DNA of 64,000 nucleotides from Gigaspora margarita (GCA_009809945.1 WTPW01000153.1:393203-457202), one strand, 5' to 3'; numbered from the stretch's first letter, positions 48,602 to 60,229 are shown. Notes: generated from the sequence alone by a model not told the origin. Made by a program: numbers and translations.

Positions 48602-49329
48602 CTTTTGTCGATCATGGCGTAGCTTATTTTTGTACCTGAATATTTCTGAGCAGAAAGTCATTGNTCTTTTTTTTTTTTGTATAATATATGTATAATAAAA
48701 TATGTAATATTGAATAAAAATGTATATTTAATTTAAAATAACTTTAAAATATATAATGTATAATAATAAATAAAAAATATAAAATTTTATATTAAATTGC
48801 GAAACAATGCGAAAACCTGTGAAAACATTCAAAATTTTGCAAAAGCATGATTATGTGAATATGTATATTGTTATTTATTTTTTTTAAAAAAATTTTGAAA
48901 TTTTGTAAAATATTGCGAAATAATGCGATAATATGCAAAATATTACCTCCTGCGACCCCAGAGAGAATAATTAGGTATGGGGTTGCATTGTTTTTATTTG
49001 CCCTATTTCGCAATATTTCGCAATACATTTCGAAATCTTTCGAAATAATTTCGATTTCGAAATATTTCGAAATATTTCAAAATATTTCAAAAAAATCAAA
49101 ATCTTTCGCATCGATCACAATCTTTCGAAAGTAATTCGGCATGCAATTTCTTTCGAAAGATTTCGTATATTTATTTTGCTGATGTATGACTTAAATCTTT
49201 TTATAATATAAACATTATAGCACTGCTACTATTTATTATGAGTATTACACTCATTATGAAATATTTTAAGTAGCTATATATCAATATATAATGCATAATC
49301 GTTTTATATCGATTAAAATTAAACGTTAT
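48602..49329. other. AT-rich spacer with TTTCGAAA-rich segment
   Basis: 48700-48830 is an inverted copy of about 33590-33720. 49020-49170 is packed with TTTCGAAA/AAATATTTCG words, a self-complementary simple repeat. A single undetermined base lies at 48664. No gene. Confidence 0.55.
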
Positions 49330-49860
49330 ATATTGATTAACTTGTTATAAATCGATATATATTGATAATCGATAAATATTGTAATTAAAATATAAATCGT
49401 TATATATCAGCTAATCGATAGTATCATATTCATTATGGTATAAAGCGCCACCCATCTTATTTTGTTTTTTATTTTTTAAATTACAGTAGTAGTTTCGAAT
49501 TAGATCTTCTACATTGTTTTTTTTTTATTTCATTTTGTTTTTTTATTTTTATTTTGTTTTTCTTTGTTTTCGTTTTGTTTTTTGTTTTTGTTATTTTTTT
49601 TAATTTTTTATTTATTTAATTTGGTACTTTGCAAGAACACCAGCCCTTTGCAAGAAAACTAACAACTTTTTGGCACTTTGCAAGAACACCAATATGACTT
49701 TACAAGCCAACTCAAACTTCTGACACTTTGCAAGAACCCTTTTAAATTTTCAAGAATGCTTCTTTAGAAAAATAATTTAGTAAGCACAAGTTTTTGCAAG
49801 TTTTCGCTTATTTATTTTCTTATTTGATACTTTTTGTTTTTGTTTTTTTTGTTTTTTTTT
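49330..49860. repeat. Right long inverted arm
   Basis: Reverse-complement partner of 44460-45116; see that entry for shared words. The inner part also resembles 51290-51640. Confidence 0.8.
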
Positions 49861-49885
49861 ATTTATTTTTTTTTTAACCTTTGGC

Positions 49886-50980
49886 AAATCTCGCTATGAC
49901 TTTATTTGTATAGTTATATGCATCTAATGAGCCATACATTGGTTAATCTACTACTTAAAAATAAAAGCCCGACATCATCCAGTTACTTCTATAAGCACCT
50001 AAATGTAATTCACCGTACTAACTCATGGATGAGCTAGAGTTGGGGTAGTCTGCCTAAAAACCATCGCCAAGAAGGAATTTAACCTTAATGGGCCCAACCA
50101 TTCGAAAACAAATTCGAAAAAGAAAATGAAAAAGGAAAAAAAAAGGGCGGTATAAATTGGGGAAGAGCTACAAAACCTATACAAGAACTAAAAAATAAAA
50201 CAAAAAGAATAAAAAAGAAAAAAAAAGGAGAAAGCAAAAAGAGAAAAGTAATAAAAATTATATAATACTGTGTGATATAAGTAACCTAATTATTATATGT
50301 ACAAAAATGAAAATATAAGAACATTCTGAAATTTCATTTCTCCGATCAGCCTACTCCTCTGTCCCACAACACCATACATGTCGTTTCTGTTTATCACCTC
50401 ATGTGCCTTCTTTCCGATTAGGATAGGAACAACAGCACTGATCTTTTAAAGGGGGTATGCCGAATTTCCTACTTTTTGTCCAAAAATCTAGAAAAAAACT
50501 TCAAGCGGGAATATGGTATTGGGTGTATGATATTTATGTACTTGTTACTAAAAATCCTTAAAGAAAGTATTGAAAAACTCATTTTTAAGTTCACTGCCTA
50601 GCCAACTATAAGAGACCTTCATCGACGAAAGGAATATTGCCTTCTACCAGAATTTCTTGTACCAAGAGCACTATCTGCCTGTTATCTTGCACAACCAATG
50701 CTTATAGCTTGCTTGCCGAATATATAAAGAAGTCCCAAAGGAGAATAGAAAAGTTGTTGACCTTTATAAAAACCAGTATTATAGTTGCTTTGTCTTTTAC
50801 TAAAAAAATTTTTGTTTTCCTTTTGTTCAGAATTTTTGTACAAGTGATCATTGGAAAGAGTTGTTCGATACACTATTTTGGTACTGGTTCTATAGTTTTA
50901 ATTTAACAAAAAGATTTTTTTACATATATATATATATGAAAAAATGTGTTTGTCACTGGTAGTAACAGTCACCAGAGCAT
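49886..50980. other. Unassigned region with a weak ORF
   Basis: 49900-50110 and 50330-50480 are less AT-rich than their surroundings and may be remains of an element. A frame at 50637-50906 is open for 89 codons, with a hydrophobic C-terminal half, but shows no recognisable domain and lacks codon-scale signals, so I do not call a gene. Confidence 0.4.
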
Positions 50981-51241
50981 GATCGACCAATTAGATCATG
51001 TAACATTATAATCAAAACAAAACAAAGCATCAAAACTTACTATCATTAGGATTGGGGTTAGAGCCTTAGTTAGGTTCAGGTAAAGCTTAGCATATAGTAA
51101 AATTTTGCAAGAAATTTTTTTTTCACATAAAAAAAAGTAGGTTCATAGACAAAATTTTAAGTTAGAAGTGATTTTTCAAAAAAAATCAAAGTTTTTGCAT
51201 TTTTCACATTACACATGATCCTTTGATCTAATTGGTCGATC
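50981..51241. mobile_element. Palindromic MITE
   Basis: Termini GATCGACCAATTAGATCA (50981-50998) and TGATCTAATTGGTCGATC (51224-51241) are perfectly complementary over 18 bp. The interior is AT-rich without an ORF. Length 261 bp. Confidence 0.75.
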
Positions 51242-51364
51242 ACACTCCCATTTTAAATTATATATAGATTTAGGTCATGTGACTCTGGTTCTAGGCTACA
51301 TGCACCATATAATATTTAATTTTAATTGATATAAAATGATTATGCTTTATATATTGATATATAG

Positions 51365-51606
51365 GGTAAGTCAGTAGAAAAGGGGCAAATCATTTTTGGT
51401 AAAATTTTTTTAATTTTTAAATTTAAATCTTAATAACTATTTAATCAAATTTGCTAAAAATCTTAAAATTTTAATCTTGAAATTGTATAGAATTAAAATA
51501 AAAAAAAATTATTAAATTTATTAAGATAGTTGTTAAAATATTTAAGTTTAAGTCAAAAAAACTTTTACTTAGAAAAAATTTGTTCCTTTTTTACTAATTC
51601 ACCCCC
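51365..51606. mobile_element. MITE with ATATAG duplication and visible empty site
   Basis: Termini GGTAAGTCAGTAGAAAAGGG and the complement of TTTTTTACTAATTCACCC resemble each other. ATATAG flanks both sides (51359-51364, 51607-51612). The flanking sequence without the insert, GATATATAGCTACTTA, is present on the minus strand at 49282-49267, so the junctions are supported by an empty paralogous site. Confidence 0.8.
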
Positions 51607-51639
51607 ATATAGCTACTTAAAATATTTTGTGATATATTA

Positions 51640-52450
51640 AATATATATTTAATTTTTTTTGAATTTAAGAAAAGTTATCTTGATGACCACCTGATCAAAA
51701 TCAATAAAAATTTTTTATTTGAATTATAGAGGTTTTTAAAATTTAAATAAAAAAATTTTCATTGATTTTATCAGGTGATTATCAAGATATCTTTCATGCA
51801 AATTCAAAAAAAATCAAACCATTTATCAAAATAGAAACTGTACTAAATTATTTTTAAACCTTTGAGCAAAGATATCCTAACAACTACTTGATAAAAATCC
51901 ATAAAAATTTTTATTTGAATTTTACAAGTTCATAGAATTCAGATAAAAAATTTTTTAATTTTGATCAGGTGGTCATCAAGATACCTTTACTCAAAGTTTT
52001 AAATAATTTAGTGCAGCTTCTATTTTGTAAATATTTTGATTTTTTTTTGACTTTGATCAAAGATATCTTGATGACCACCTGATCAAAATCAATGAAATTT
52101 TTTTTATTTGAATTCTACAAACCTAAAAATTCAAATAAAAAAGTTTATTAATTTTGATTAGGTGGTCGTTAAGGTATCTTCATTCAAAGTTTTAAAAATA
52201 ATTTGGAACAGCTTCTATTTTGATAGATATTTTGATTTTCTTTGAATTTAGTGAAGATATCTTGATGACCACATGACCAAATTTGATAATTTTGTTTATT
52301 TAAATTCTATAAACCTGAAGCAATCAATTAAAACAAATACATAGAAATTGACTAGGTAGTTTTTAAGATATCTTTGCTTAAAATTTAAAATTTTTATTTT
52401 TTTGGGAGTATAAATACCAAATATGAAGTACAATTACCAGCCCCTTTAAT
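51640..52450. repeat. Foldback repeat family C, copy 2
   Basis: About four units of roughly 190 bp containing GATATCTTGATGACCACCTGA and, in mirror, CAGGTGGTCATCAAGATATC, alternating with ATTTGAATTCTACA-type segments. It ends GGTACAATTACCAGCCCC-like at about 52425-52445, the inverted form of the start of copy 1 (32951). No ORF. Confidence 0.7.
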
Positions 52451-53382
52451 TTATACTATATAAGAAATGGCTTTAGTCACTATAGATCTATAAATATTTC
52501 AAAATAATAATAAATACATTGGTGTAACTGTCCATTGATTAATACAGACTTTAGAACCTATAATGCTATATTAGCTATTAAACAAATAGATCACTTATAT
52601 ACTAACAAAAGAGTGTTAGAATGTAGATAAGTTTTTTTGAATCATGTGACAACATGATTACCAATTAGAGTATCTAGGATTATGTGGTAATTTAAGCCAA
52701 ATTATACATGCACCAAATTACAAATTATGCAAATTATGCAAATTTTTTGGAAAATTATACTTACAATTATACATTAGGCTATACAAATTTAATTACTTTG
52801 TTTTTATAACACGAAACTTTTTAATTGACCTGGCCAGCCAGCTTTTTTTTTTAAAATTTCATATATAAAATTTTACAAAATTATAAAAAATTTTTTTAAA
52901 ATTCAACCCGGTTATTAAAACATATAAAAAAATTTTTAGAAGTATACAAATTTTGACCTGGCCGGGTTATAAAAACCAATTGATTAATTTTGTATGGCCT
53001 TATATTACAAATTATATAAAATATGCACTTTTGCTATTTATATTTTATTATTATTTATTATTAATTTTTAGCTAATAAAATTTTATATTATCCATTGAAC
53101 TGTTTTCTAGACTGGATTTTTTAAATATATTTATACTTTTTTAAATAAAATAAATTTTATTAAGAATATAAGATATATATTATTTATAGAATATTTTTTT
53201 AAAATATATTTTATAAACTTTATTAAAAAAATTTTTAAAATTGTTAATAAACTTTAAAGAAATAAAAGTTTAATATTTTTATTTTAAAATTTTTACTATA
53301 AAATTTTTTTTTGAATTTTTTTTAAATTTTATATATTCTCATCTATAAAAAAAATTTTTACTTTTAATACAAGTTACAAAAG
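52451..53382. other. AT-rich region without recognisable gene
   Basis: Contains GACCTGGCCRGGT-like words at about 52828 and 52957 in mirrored positions (an imperfect inverted repeat of about 180 bp span) and otherwise extreme AT-rich sequence. No gene seen. Confidence 0.5.
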
Positions 53383-53718
53383 TTGCAAATAGAGTTCTGA
53401 AGTTTGATCCAGATTTGATTTGAGTTTGATCACCCCTAATCAAACCAAACTCAAATTATAATTTTTATAAAGTTTGAAATCAAACCAAACTAAAATAAAA
53501 AATAATCAAATTCAAATAAACCCAAATATTATACTAAGTTTGATTTGAGTTTGATTTGAAGTTTGCAAGCTAGTTTGAGTTTGAATAATATAAACATATT
53601 TTTATTTTTTAAACAAGTATTTTAATATAAAATAAATTAGAATTAATTAGTAAAATGTAATTTTGGATTTTAAATCAACTTATTTAAAATATAACTATAT
53701 TGTTTGGGTTTGAACAAA

Positions 53719-53968
53719 ATTCTAACAAACAAAATCCTAACAGGTCAAATCCTAACAAAAAATTCTAATATAAAAAATCCTAACAATCAAAAAAAGCTTT
53801 CCTTAAGCAACTTTACTATAAAACCAAACCCTAATCTAGGTGCTTAATCTAGATACTCTTCTAATTCTAAATTAATTTAAATAAATTTAATGATTTTTTT
53901 GTTGTCAGGATTGTCAGAATTTTTATTGTTAAAATTTTTTGTCAGGATTATGACCTGTTAGAATTCTG
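53719..53968. mobile_element. Nested MITE-like inverted repeat
   Basis: AATTCTAACA and ATCCTAACAGGTCAAATCCT on the left are mirrored by AGGATTATGACCTGTTAGAA on the right, over roughly 30 bp per arm. It lies within foldback element 3. No clear target duplication. Confidence 0.5.
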
Positions 53969-54930
53969 TTTTTTTGGGATTGTGACTGGCACCCATATTG
54001 TTTAGCACTCAAAAATATATTATTTTAATATTGTTATCCTATATTTACTTCTTTCAAGATAGTAGGTAACTAGAGCAACCTTAGACAGTGGACACTTTGT
54101 ATAACCTTACTTGTTATTGTGATTTATCTAAGTCAAAAGGTGTTTTTTAAGAAAACTTAACAAAGAAGATTTTTGGCAATTTGCAATTACGAAAGAGGCA
54201 ACAATTAAAAGTATATTAAGATACTAGTAACTGTTTAATTTGTGTAGTAAATAATTGTTTTATTTATTGAAAGAGTATAAAGACTCGATGTTGAACTTGG
54301 GGTCCATATCTGCCACTTTTATACTTTTTGAAATTACACAAGTTTGAAGGACTATATCTATTACATGTGCAATATATGCTATATCTACTATTAATAAAAT
54401 ATATAAAATATGTATAATAGATAAAATATATAAAATAAATAACATATATATAATAAATAAAATATCTAGTATATGTGCTATAAAAATGATAGATGCTATA
54501 TATGCTATATATAGATTTGTGCCTGCAGTTATCACTTAGCCAATCAGATTTCAGATCCAATACTTGATTACTAATTGGTTCTGATCATGGCACCCAGTGG
54601 TCATACAGAGATGACCTATAGCTCATTAGAACTGTCTTAATAAGCTGATTTGAATAGTAGTTGTTTAATCGAATTCTGATTACTAGTTCAAGAGTTATAG
54701 TCATTTTTGTGTATTTTCATATTTTAACAATATTTAAATAAGCTTACTAAAGTCCAAAATTATAATTTATATTTTACTTATTAATCTTACTTTGTTTTTA
54801 AGTAACTTGTTTAAATATAAAAATATACTATATGTTTTCAAAAACAAGCTACCTTTTTTGAATGATTTTGGACACAAAAAATCTGGGGTAACTAATTTTC
54901 AGATATAATCAAATTTTGGTCAATTGCCAA

Positions 54931-55268
54931 TAGTTGTTATATAGTAAAGTCTAAATTTACTATATAAATCAATTATTAGTGTTTAAGTAGACTTGTTTGG
55001 GAAACTAAACTACATATATTCTGGGAATTTCATCAAAGTAGGATTACTTTTTATTATTTGACTTTTAATTTTAGCATTTAACGAATATATTTTGTTAATA
55101 AAATTTTAATTTCTTTGTTGAACATAAAAATTAAAAACCAATTAATAAAAGTCCTCCAATTTTGTTGTAAATTTCAAAGAATACATATTTATCTTCTAAA
55201 TAAGTTTATTTAAGCAACTTTAATCGATTTGCTTAATAAAGATTGGACTTCACTATATAGCAACTTTT
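54931..55268. mobile_element. MITE family B, copy 2
   Basis: TAGTTGTTATATAGTAAAGT at the left mirrors ACTTCACTATATAGCAACTT at the right. The interior has the same TTTAAGTAGACTTG / AAATAAGTTTATTTAAGC and TTTGACTTTTAATTTT hairpin parts as the copy at 48272-48601. It is nested in foldback element 3. Confidence 0.75.
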
Positions 55269-55977
55269 ATCAATTGTGTAATAGCTTATTTTTAAATCAA
55301 AGACATTTTTGAGTTTTTTGACCAAAAGGAAGTAGCTTATATTCAGAATTGGCTTGTTTTTGGCAATATACAGTATTTATATTATTCAAACTCAAACTAG
55401 TTTGCAAACTTCAAACTCAAACCCAAACCAAACTCAAATTTAACTAAAAAATTTGCTTTAAATAAGCTTAAATAGTTTTTTTAATAGTAGTTTGAGATTG
55501 GGTTTGATTTGAAACTATATCAAACCCAAATTTAGCCTAAAGTTTGAATTGTTCTAGATTTGTAAAAACTCTAATTGCAATAATTAAAGTTGTAATCCTT
55601 TTTATAAACTACAATATTGTATTAAAACAGTGAGCTAGAGCTAATATTTATAGAGTTTGCCAAGAATGAATAAATAATTTTTTTGCCTAATAAATTTTTT
55701 TAAAATTTATCTATTTTTGGCTTATAAGCAACTTAAACATTTTTTATTATAATATAAAATTAAATACTACTATAATATGATCCTTATTTTCAAATATTAT
55801 TAAAAAAAATTTTCAATTAAATATTTTAAGTTTTAAATAATATAAATAATAAGCATATTATAGCAATTTTCTAGACAAATTTGTCTGGATTTGCTTTATA
55901 GTTTAAGGGATAATATTAAATTTGAATAATATTACCTGTATTGTATAATAGTTTATTTGTTATATAGCTTGATAATT

Positions 55978-56333
55978 TTAAGGATAGGGTGGACATTGAT
56001 TATTTTTACTAGTGATCATGTTACTAATTTTTTTACAATAACATTCAATTAAAATTAGATGATGATCATATGATATTTATATTGTGTAATCTAGGCAAAT
56101 TTCTATCAATCTAGGTAGAATTAATGATATATGTAAGTATTTTTTTTAAATAATATAGGGGTTCAAATTATTATAATTAGAATTAGAGGGTCTAATATAT
56201 CTACCCAAAACTTTTATAAAAATTAATTATATTTTTAATAACTTTTATATGTAACATGTGTTCGATTTTTGTATAATATTTTTTTGGTTAATCTACTTAT
56301 ATAAAAAATAATCTATGTTCACCCTACCCTTAA
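55978..56333. mobile_element. MITE with TTAA target duplication
   Basis: The element proper is 55982-56329. Termini GGATAGGGTGGACATTGATT and the complement of AATCTATGTTCACCCTACCC agree over about 28 bp with few mismatches. TTAA flanks both sides (55978-55981, 56330-56333). TTAA duplication is the signature of piggyBac-type (also Kolobok-type) transposases. No ORF, so non-autonomous. Confidence 0.8.
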
Positions 56334-56821
56334 AATAAAAAAATATTAATAATTATTATAAAATAAGCTATATTGGTTTTATAACTGCTAATAACTATAG
56401 CTGTTGATATTTTATATATATTATATTATATATAAATTATAGAAAATAAGTATAATATTTAATTACTTTATATTAAACTAACTTAATACAAAGTATTCAT
56501 CTTACCTCTAGAATTTCATTTTTTTTAAACCAATTCTTTGTAAAACTCATTTTAATACTAGCACAATCACATGAATACATAATATAAAATGTGAGAAGAA
56601 TAGTTTATGCCCAATAAAATTGATATAACTATACTAATTTTTACAGAATCCTTTTTTAGTAAGTATCATAATTTTATTTATTCATTTTTGGTAGTAGTTA
56701 AGATTTTTATATACTATATAACATAATTATATATAGATTACATGCTATTATACAAAATTAGCATTATTGGTTATTAATTTTGAAATTTATTGCATAATGC
56801 AAGTTTGATATTAATAATTAC
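56334..56821. other. AT-rich region without recognisable gene
   Basis: Very AT-rich, with no repeats or ORFs I can support. Confidence 0.5.
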
Positions 56822-56840
56822 TATATTACTGTAAAATAAT

Positions 56841-57329
56841 CCTGTAGGTCAATAGCATAGTGGTTATGCTTTCAGAATACAAATCGAAGGTTGCTGGGTC
56901 AATTCCACTAGAGAACTGAAACACTATAGGAAAATAGGAACCCAGGACATCTACAGGTGGACTTTATTGGCAGTTGCCATTATCAAATCTGTAACAGTGA
57001 AACAAAATATGTTAGAGCCCGATTTGGAATAACTGTAGTTACAAGACATACTGATAGGCTAAAGTCTGCAAAGATACTTCAAGAACTTGTGGTGACTGTT
57101 TCCAAACTGTGACTGTTTGGGCCAATAATTGGCCAGCATATTGATCCATAATAGTGTTTGATGGGAGGGTAATGTTCAGTACTGTGTTCATACTTGGGCA
57201 TCATTAGTAAATAGCTAGGTAATAACCTAGTCATAGTCATTAATATAATTGTACGGCTGCTCTCGGGCAGCATGATGAAAAAAATTAATAAAACTAGTAC
57301 AAAGGATGCTTAAGAAAAAAATATATATA
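56841..57329 (+). mobile_element. tRNA-derived SINE-like retroposon with 19-bp target duplication
   Basis: The head CCTGTAGGTCAATAGCATAG closely matches the head of the SINE at 32555. A-box-like TAGCATAGTGG lies at 56853-56863 and B-box-like GGTCAATTCC at 56897-56906. The body has no recognisable ORF. A GGCTGCTCTCGGGCAGC hairpin occurs near the 3' end (57253-57270), followed by A-rich and AT-repeat tail. TATATTACTGTAAAATAAT occurs exactly at 56822-56840 and 57330-57348. This is a typical result of LINE-driven target-primed reverse transcription. Confidence 0.85.
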
Positions 57330-57348
57330 TATATTACTGTAAAATAAT

Positions 57349-59798
57349 AATTATGGGCATTATTTTGAAAATTGCATCCCCTAAAAATAGCAAACTGGGT
57401 TTTGAAATAATGCTATACACATTCTGAAATAGTGATACTATATATAGAATACTATATAGTCAAATACATAACAAAGTATTCAATTATGTTTATCAGGTTC
57501 AGCAACTTTTTAAAGTTTAAATGAACTACTTTTTCTATATAGTCAAATCATAATTATTTAATTACATAATAATGTACTATAAACTATTTTTTAAGCAAAG
57601 TTAACTCATATTTAGATAGCATTTTACATATTATATGAATTAAGTTCAAATGCAACTAATATAAATGTACTAATAGAAAATTATTGTTGTATATTTTTAA
57701 AAGATTTTCAATTCTACAAGTTTACAAAATACAATACTGTACAGTGTATAACGGTTTCTAACATGTGATAAAAGTTTCTATAAGAATTTATTTCAAATTA
57801 CTCACTTATATCATATATAAGTTTAGAATTTCAATGCTAGTACAGGATAACTACTTGTTTATATTTGCAATTGATATAATTTAAAAAATTATTGTCACTA
57901 AGTTATGCATTTCTCTATATAAAGAGATTGAGGTGTTTTGATTTTCAGATAAATATTTATATACTGCACATGGATGCTATTTTGAATATCTTGCATATAT
58001 ATACTTAAAAAATTGGGTTGCTTTAAAATAGCACATATGCATGTACTCAAAATAGCACACAGGTAATTGAAATACTGTGCAGGTGCATATTATTTTGCAG
58101 TAATATAGTAATAAATTCAAATTAATAATGTTTCTAATTAAATTTTTTAAATGTTTTTTGATTTTACTTTCGTTAAGGTTTTGTTGATTCATCAGATTTT
58201 TGTTTTATCTGGTTTTAATCAACTCATCCACAAACATTTCAAGAACATCACATTTTATTAGAATTCTGGAATATCTATAGAGGGGTAAGGTTTTATAAAA
58301 ATTATTAATATATAATAATTTGCAGAAAAAATGTCAAAAAACAAACTAATTACTATAAATAGAAATAATTTGTACAAAAAGGCAAAAAATAAGCAAAGTA
58401 AAATCTTACTTCCCTCTATATATTTCTGTGCCTATTTTACTAACACTTATCCCATTAGCAAGTTTATTTTGCAGATAATTAATTTAGAATCAAATGATTT
58501 ATATTATTGGTAAAATATGTTGTTTACAAAATAAAATTTGCCTGTAAATTGTTTATTTATAAAATAAGCAATTGCCAATGAAATGATATACAACTATTCA
58601 AACTAAATTTATTTATAAATACTGTATTTGTGCATAATAGTGGGTAAAGCAAAATTCAGATTTTGAATTTCAAAAAATTTGGCTATTTTGCTCAAAATAG
58701 CCCCATGTGCATTCTAAAATAATGTACATTTCTTTTTATTTAATTTAATATTTTAAAATGTAATAAAAAATTCAAAATGCAAATGCTAAATTTAACTTAA
58801 TTATGACAAAAAATAAAACTTATTTTTGCTGAAAACATAGTATGAAGTACATAGAGTATAGTTAATATTTAAGTCTTGCATTCATTTACAAAATCTTGAT
58901 TCTAATTGGATATAGAAATCGAATAATACCATGTCTATATTAATAAAGTTGCAGGTTTCGATTTGTTATATTTTTAATTAATTAGTTATAGCTAGTTATA
59001 GCAAAGTCTCAATAAAGCACATTCCAGTAATCCAAGTTTTATTTGCACCTCTACTAACAATGCAAGAGGAAATATTTTTTTATTAATATTTGAACTGCTA
59101 TTGCTAATTTGGTATTATTATAGTGCCCATACAGCTTATATGAATAAGATACAGAATTTCAAAAAAATCATATTTTGATTCAAAATACTATATATTTCTG
59201 AAAATAAGTTACTTTTTTGACCCAAAAGCTATACAATAAACGTGGGGTAGCTTATTTTTGAATTGTTGAATTTTTTAAAAAATTGAAATTGTACTAATAA
59301 AAAGTTATTCAAATATACTAAATTTTTACTATAGGTGTATTTTGGTGTTCTGAACAACTTTACTTAATATACCTTTGAGATTTACTTAGTAAATTTAGAC
59401 TTTTATATATAGCAACTACTAATGATTTCTTTAGAAATTTTTAAAAAATGAGGAGATTAGCTTCTTTTGAAGGTAGCTTATTTTCAGAAATATATGGTAA
59501 GGCATATGCACATTTCAAAAAAAACATACAAGAACCCAAAATAATGCACAGGAGAGCATTATTATGTGCAAATACAGAAGTCAAATTTTTAGATTTTTTG
59601 CTAATGAACAATTATTATAAACTATAGTATTTAGAAAGCTTGTCAAATACAAGAGTGGATAACTTCATATCAATTTGTTATTTCAACTCTTAATATTTTT
59701 TATATGCTATAATTCTTATGGCAACTTGTTAAATGCAAGAATTTTTTGAATAATGTTATAAACAAATATAATTGTTAGAATTAAATAAATATATAACT
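57349..59798. other. AT-rich region with scattered repeat words, no gene
   Basis: Words such as AAAATAGCACA, ATTATTTTGAAA and AAAATAATGCACA recur at about 57355, 58025-58095, 58680-58725 and 59540, hinting at a decayed repeat. 59320-59445 resembles parts of MITE B and of the foldback unit (GTGTTCTGAACAACTTTACTTA). Short ORFs of 60-71 codons (57977-58192, 58331-58513) are unrecognised. Confidence 0.5.
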
Positions 59799-59840
59799 AG
59801 ATCACATAAAGTTAATTTTCATTTTGCACAAAATTTTTTT
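59799..59840 (+). mobile_element. MITE family A, terminal fragment
   Basis: AGATCACATAAAGTTAATTT then TTTTGCACAAAATTT is a diverged copy of the left terminus of the elements at 22264 and 22517. No matching right end is visible, so it is a truncated copy. Confidence 0.5.
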
Positions 59841-60229
59841 CTTTTTCATCACCAAAATTTGCAACCTGAATAGTATTGATATATAATAGCTAAAATATAT
59901 ATCAATTACAATTCCTATTATCGATTTTTATTGATTTAGATAGTAATCGATATGTAATGGTTTAAAAAAAATAATTAAAATCAATTATTTATTAATAATG
60001 ATTTGAATCTTTTTTTTAACCATATTATCAATTACTACTGTACTATATTATCAATGATAATCTCTTGCTAATTATTATTGATTACGATTGTAATTAATAT
60101 ATATCAATAAGATAGCTGTGCAGCGTGTGACGCCGTACAGGACCAGTACGATCATACATGCAGTAAAATTTGAAATAATAGCCCGTGCCATTGACCATGA
60201 ACATACGCCATTTTTTTTATGATATTGGA

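Larger units (their letters stand above)
44405..49885 (-). mobile_element. Candidate DNA transposon with long inverted arms and a broken multidomain gene
   Basis: Two arms of more than 500 bp in opposite orientation (44460-45116, 49330-49860) enclose a single minus-strand gene (47965-45453) and a later MITE insertion (48272-48601). The arms match at high identity over their central part. Outer limits are uncertain: similarity fades near 44405 and 49885, and the left arm has extra related subunits out to about 44040. No target duplication was identified. If the gene is the transposase, this is an autonomous family now inactive. It could instead be a host gene between unrelated inverted repeats. 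Confidence 0.5.
53383..55580. mobile_element. Diverged foldback element 3
   Basis: Ends TTGCAAATAGAGTT (53383-53396) and AACTCTAATTGCAA (55567-55580) pair 13 of 14. Inside each end are long mirrored tracts of GTTTGAGTTTGATTTG / CAAACTCAAAC with the word TTTGCAAGCTAGTTTG, which parallels the CAGACC/GTCTGG zones of elements 1 and 2. The core holds a fragment of the same palindrome unit (GAATTAATTAGTAAAATG at about 53640), then nested MITEs and unrelated sequence. It is probably a distant or rebuilt relative. Confidence 0.5.

Noticed and set aside
50637..50906. 89-codon ORF with hydrophobic C-terminal half
   Set aside because: No homology recognised, no start context or neighbours to support it, and an equally open frame exists on the other strand.
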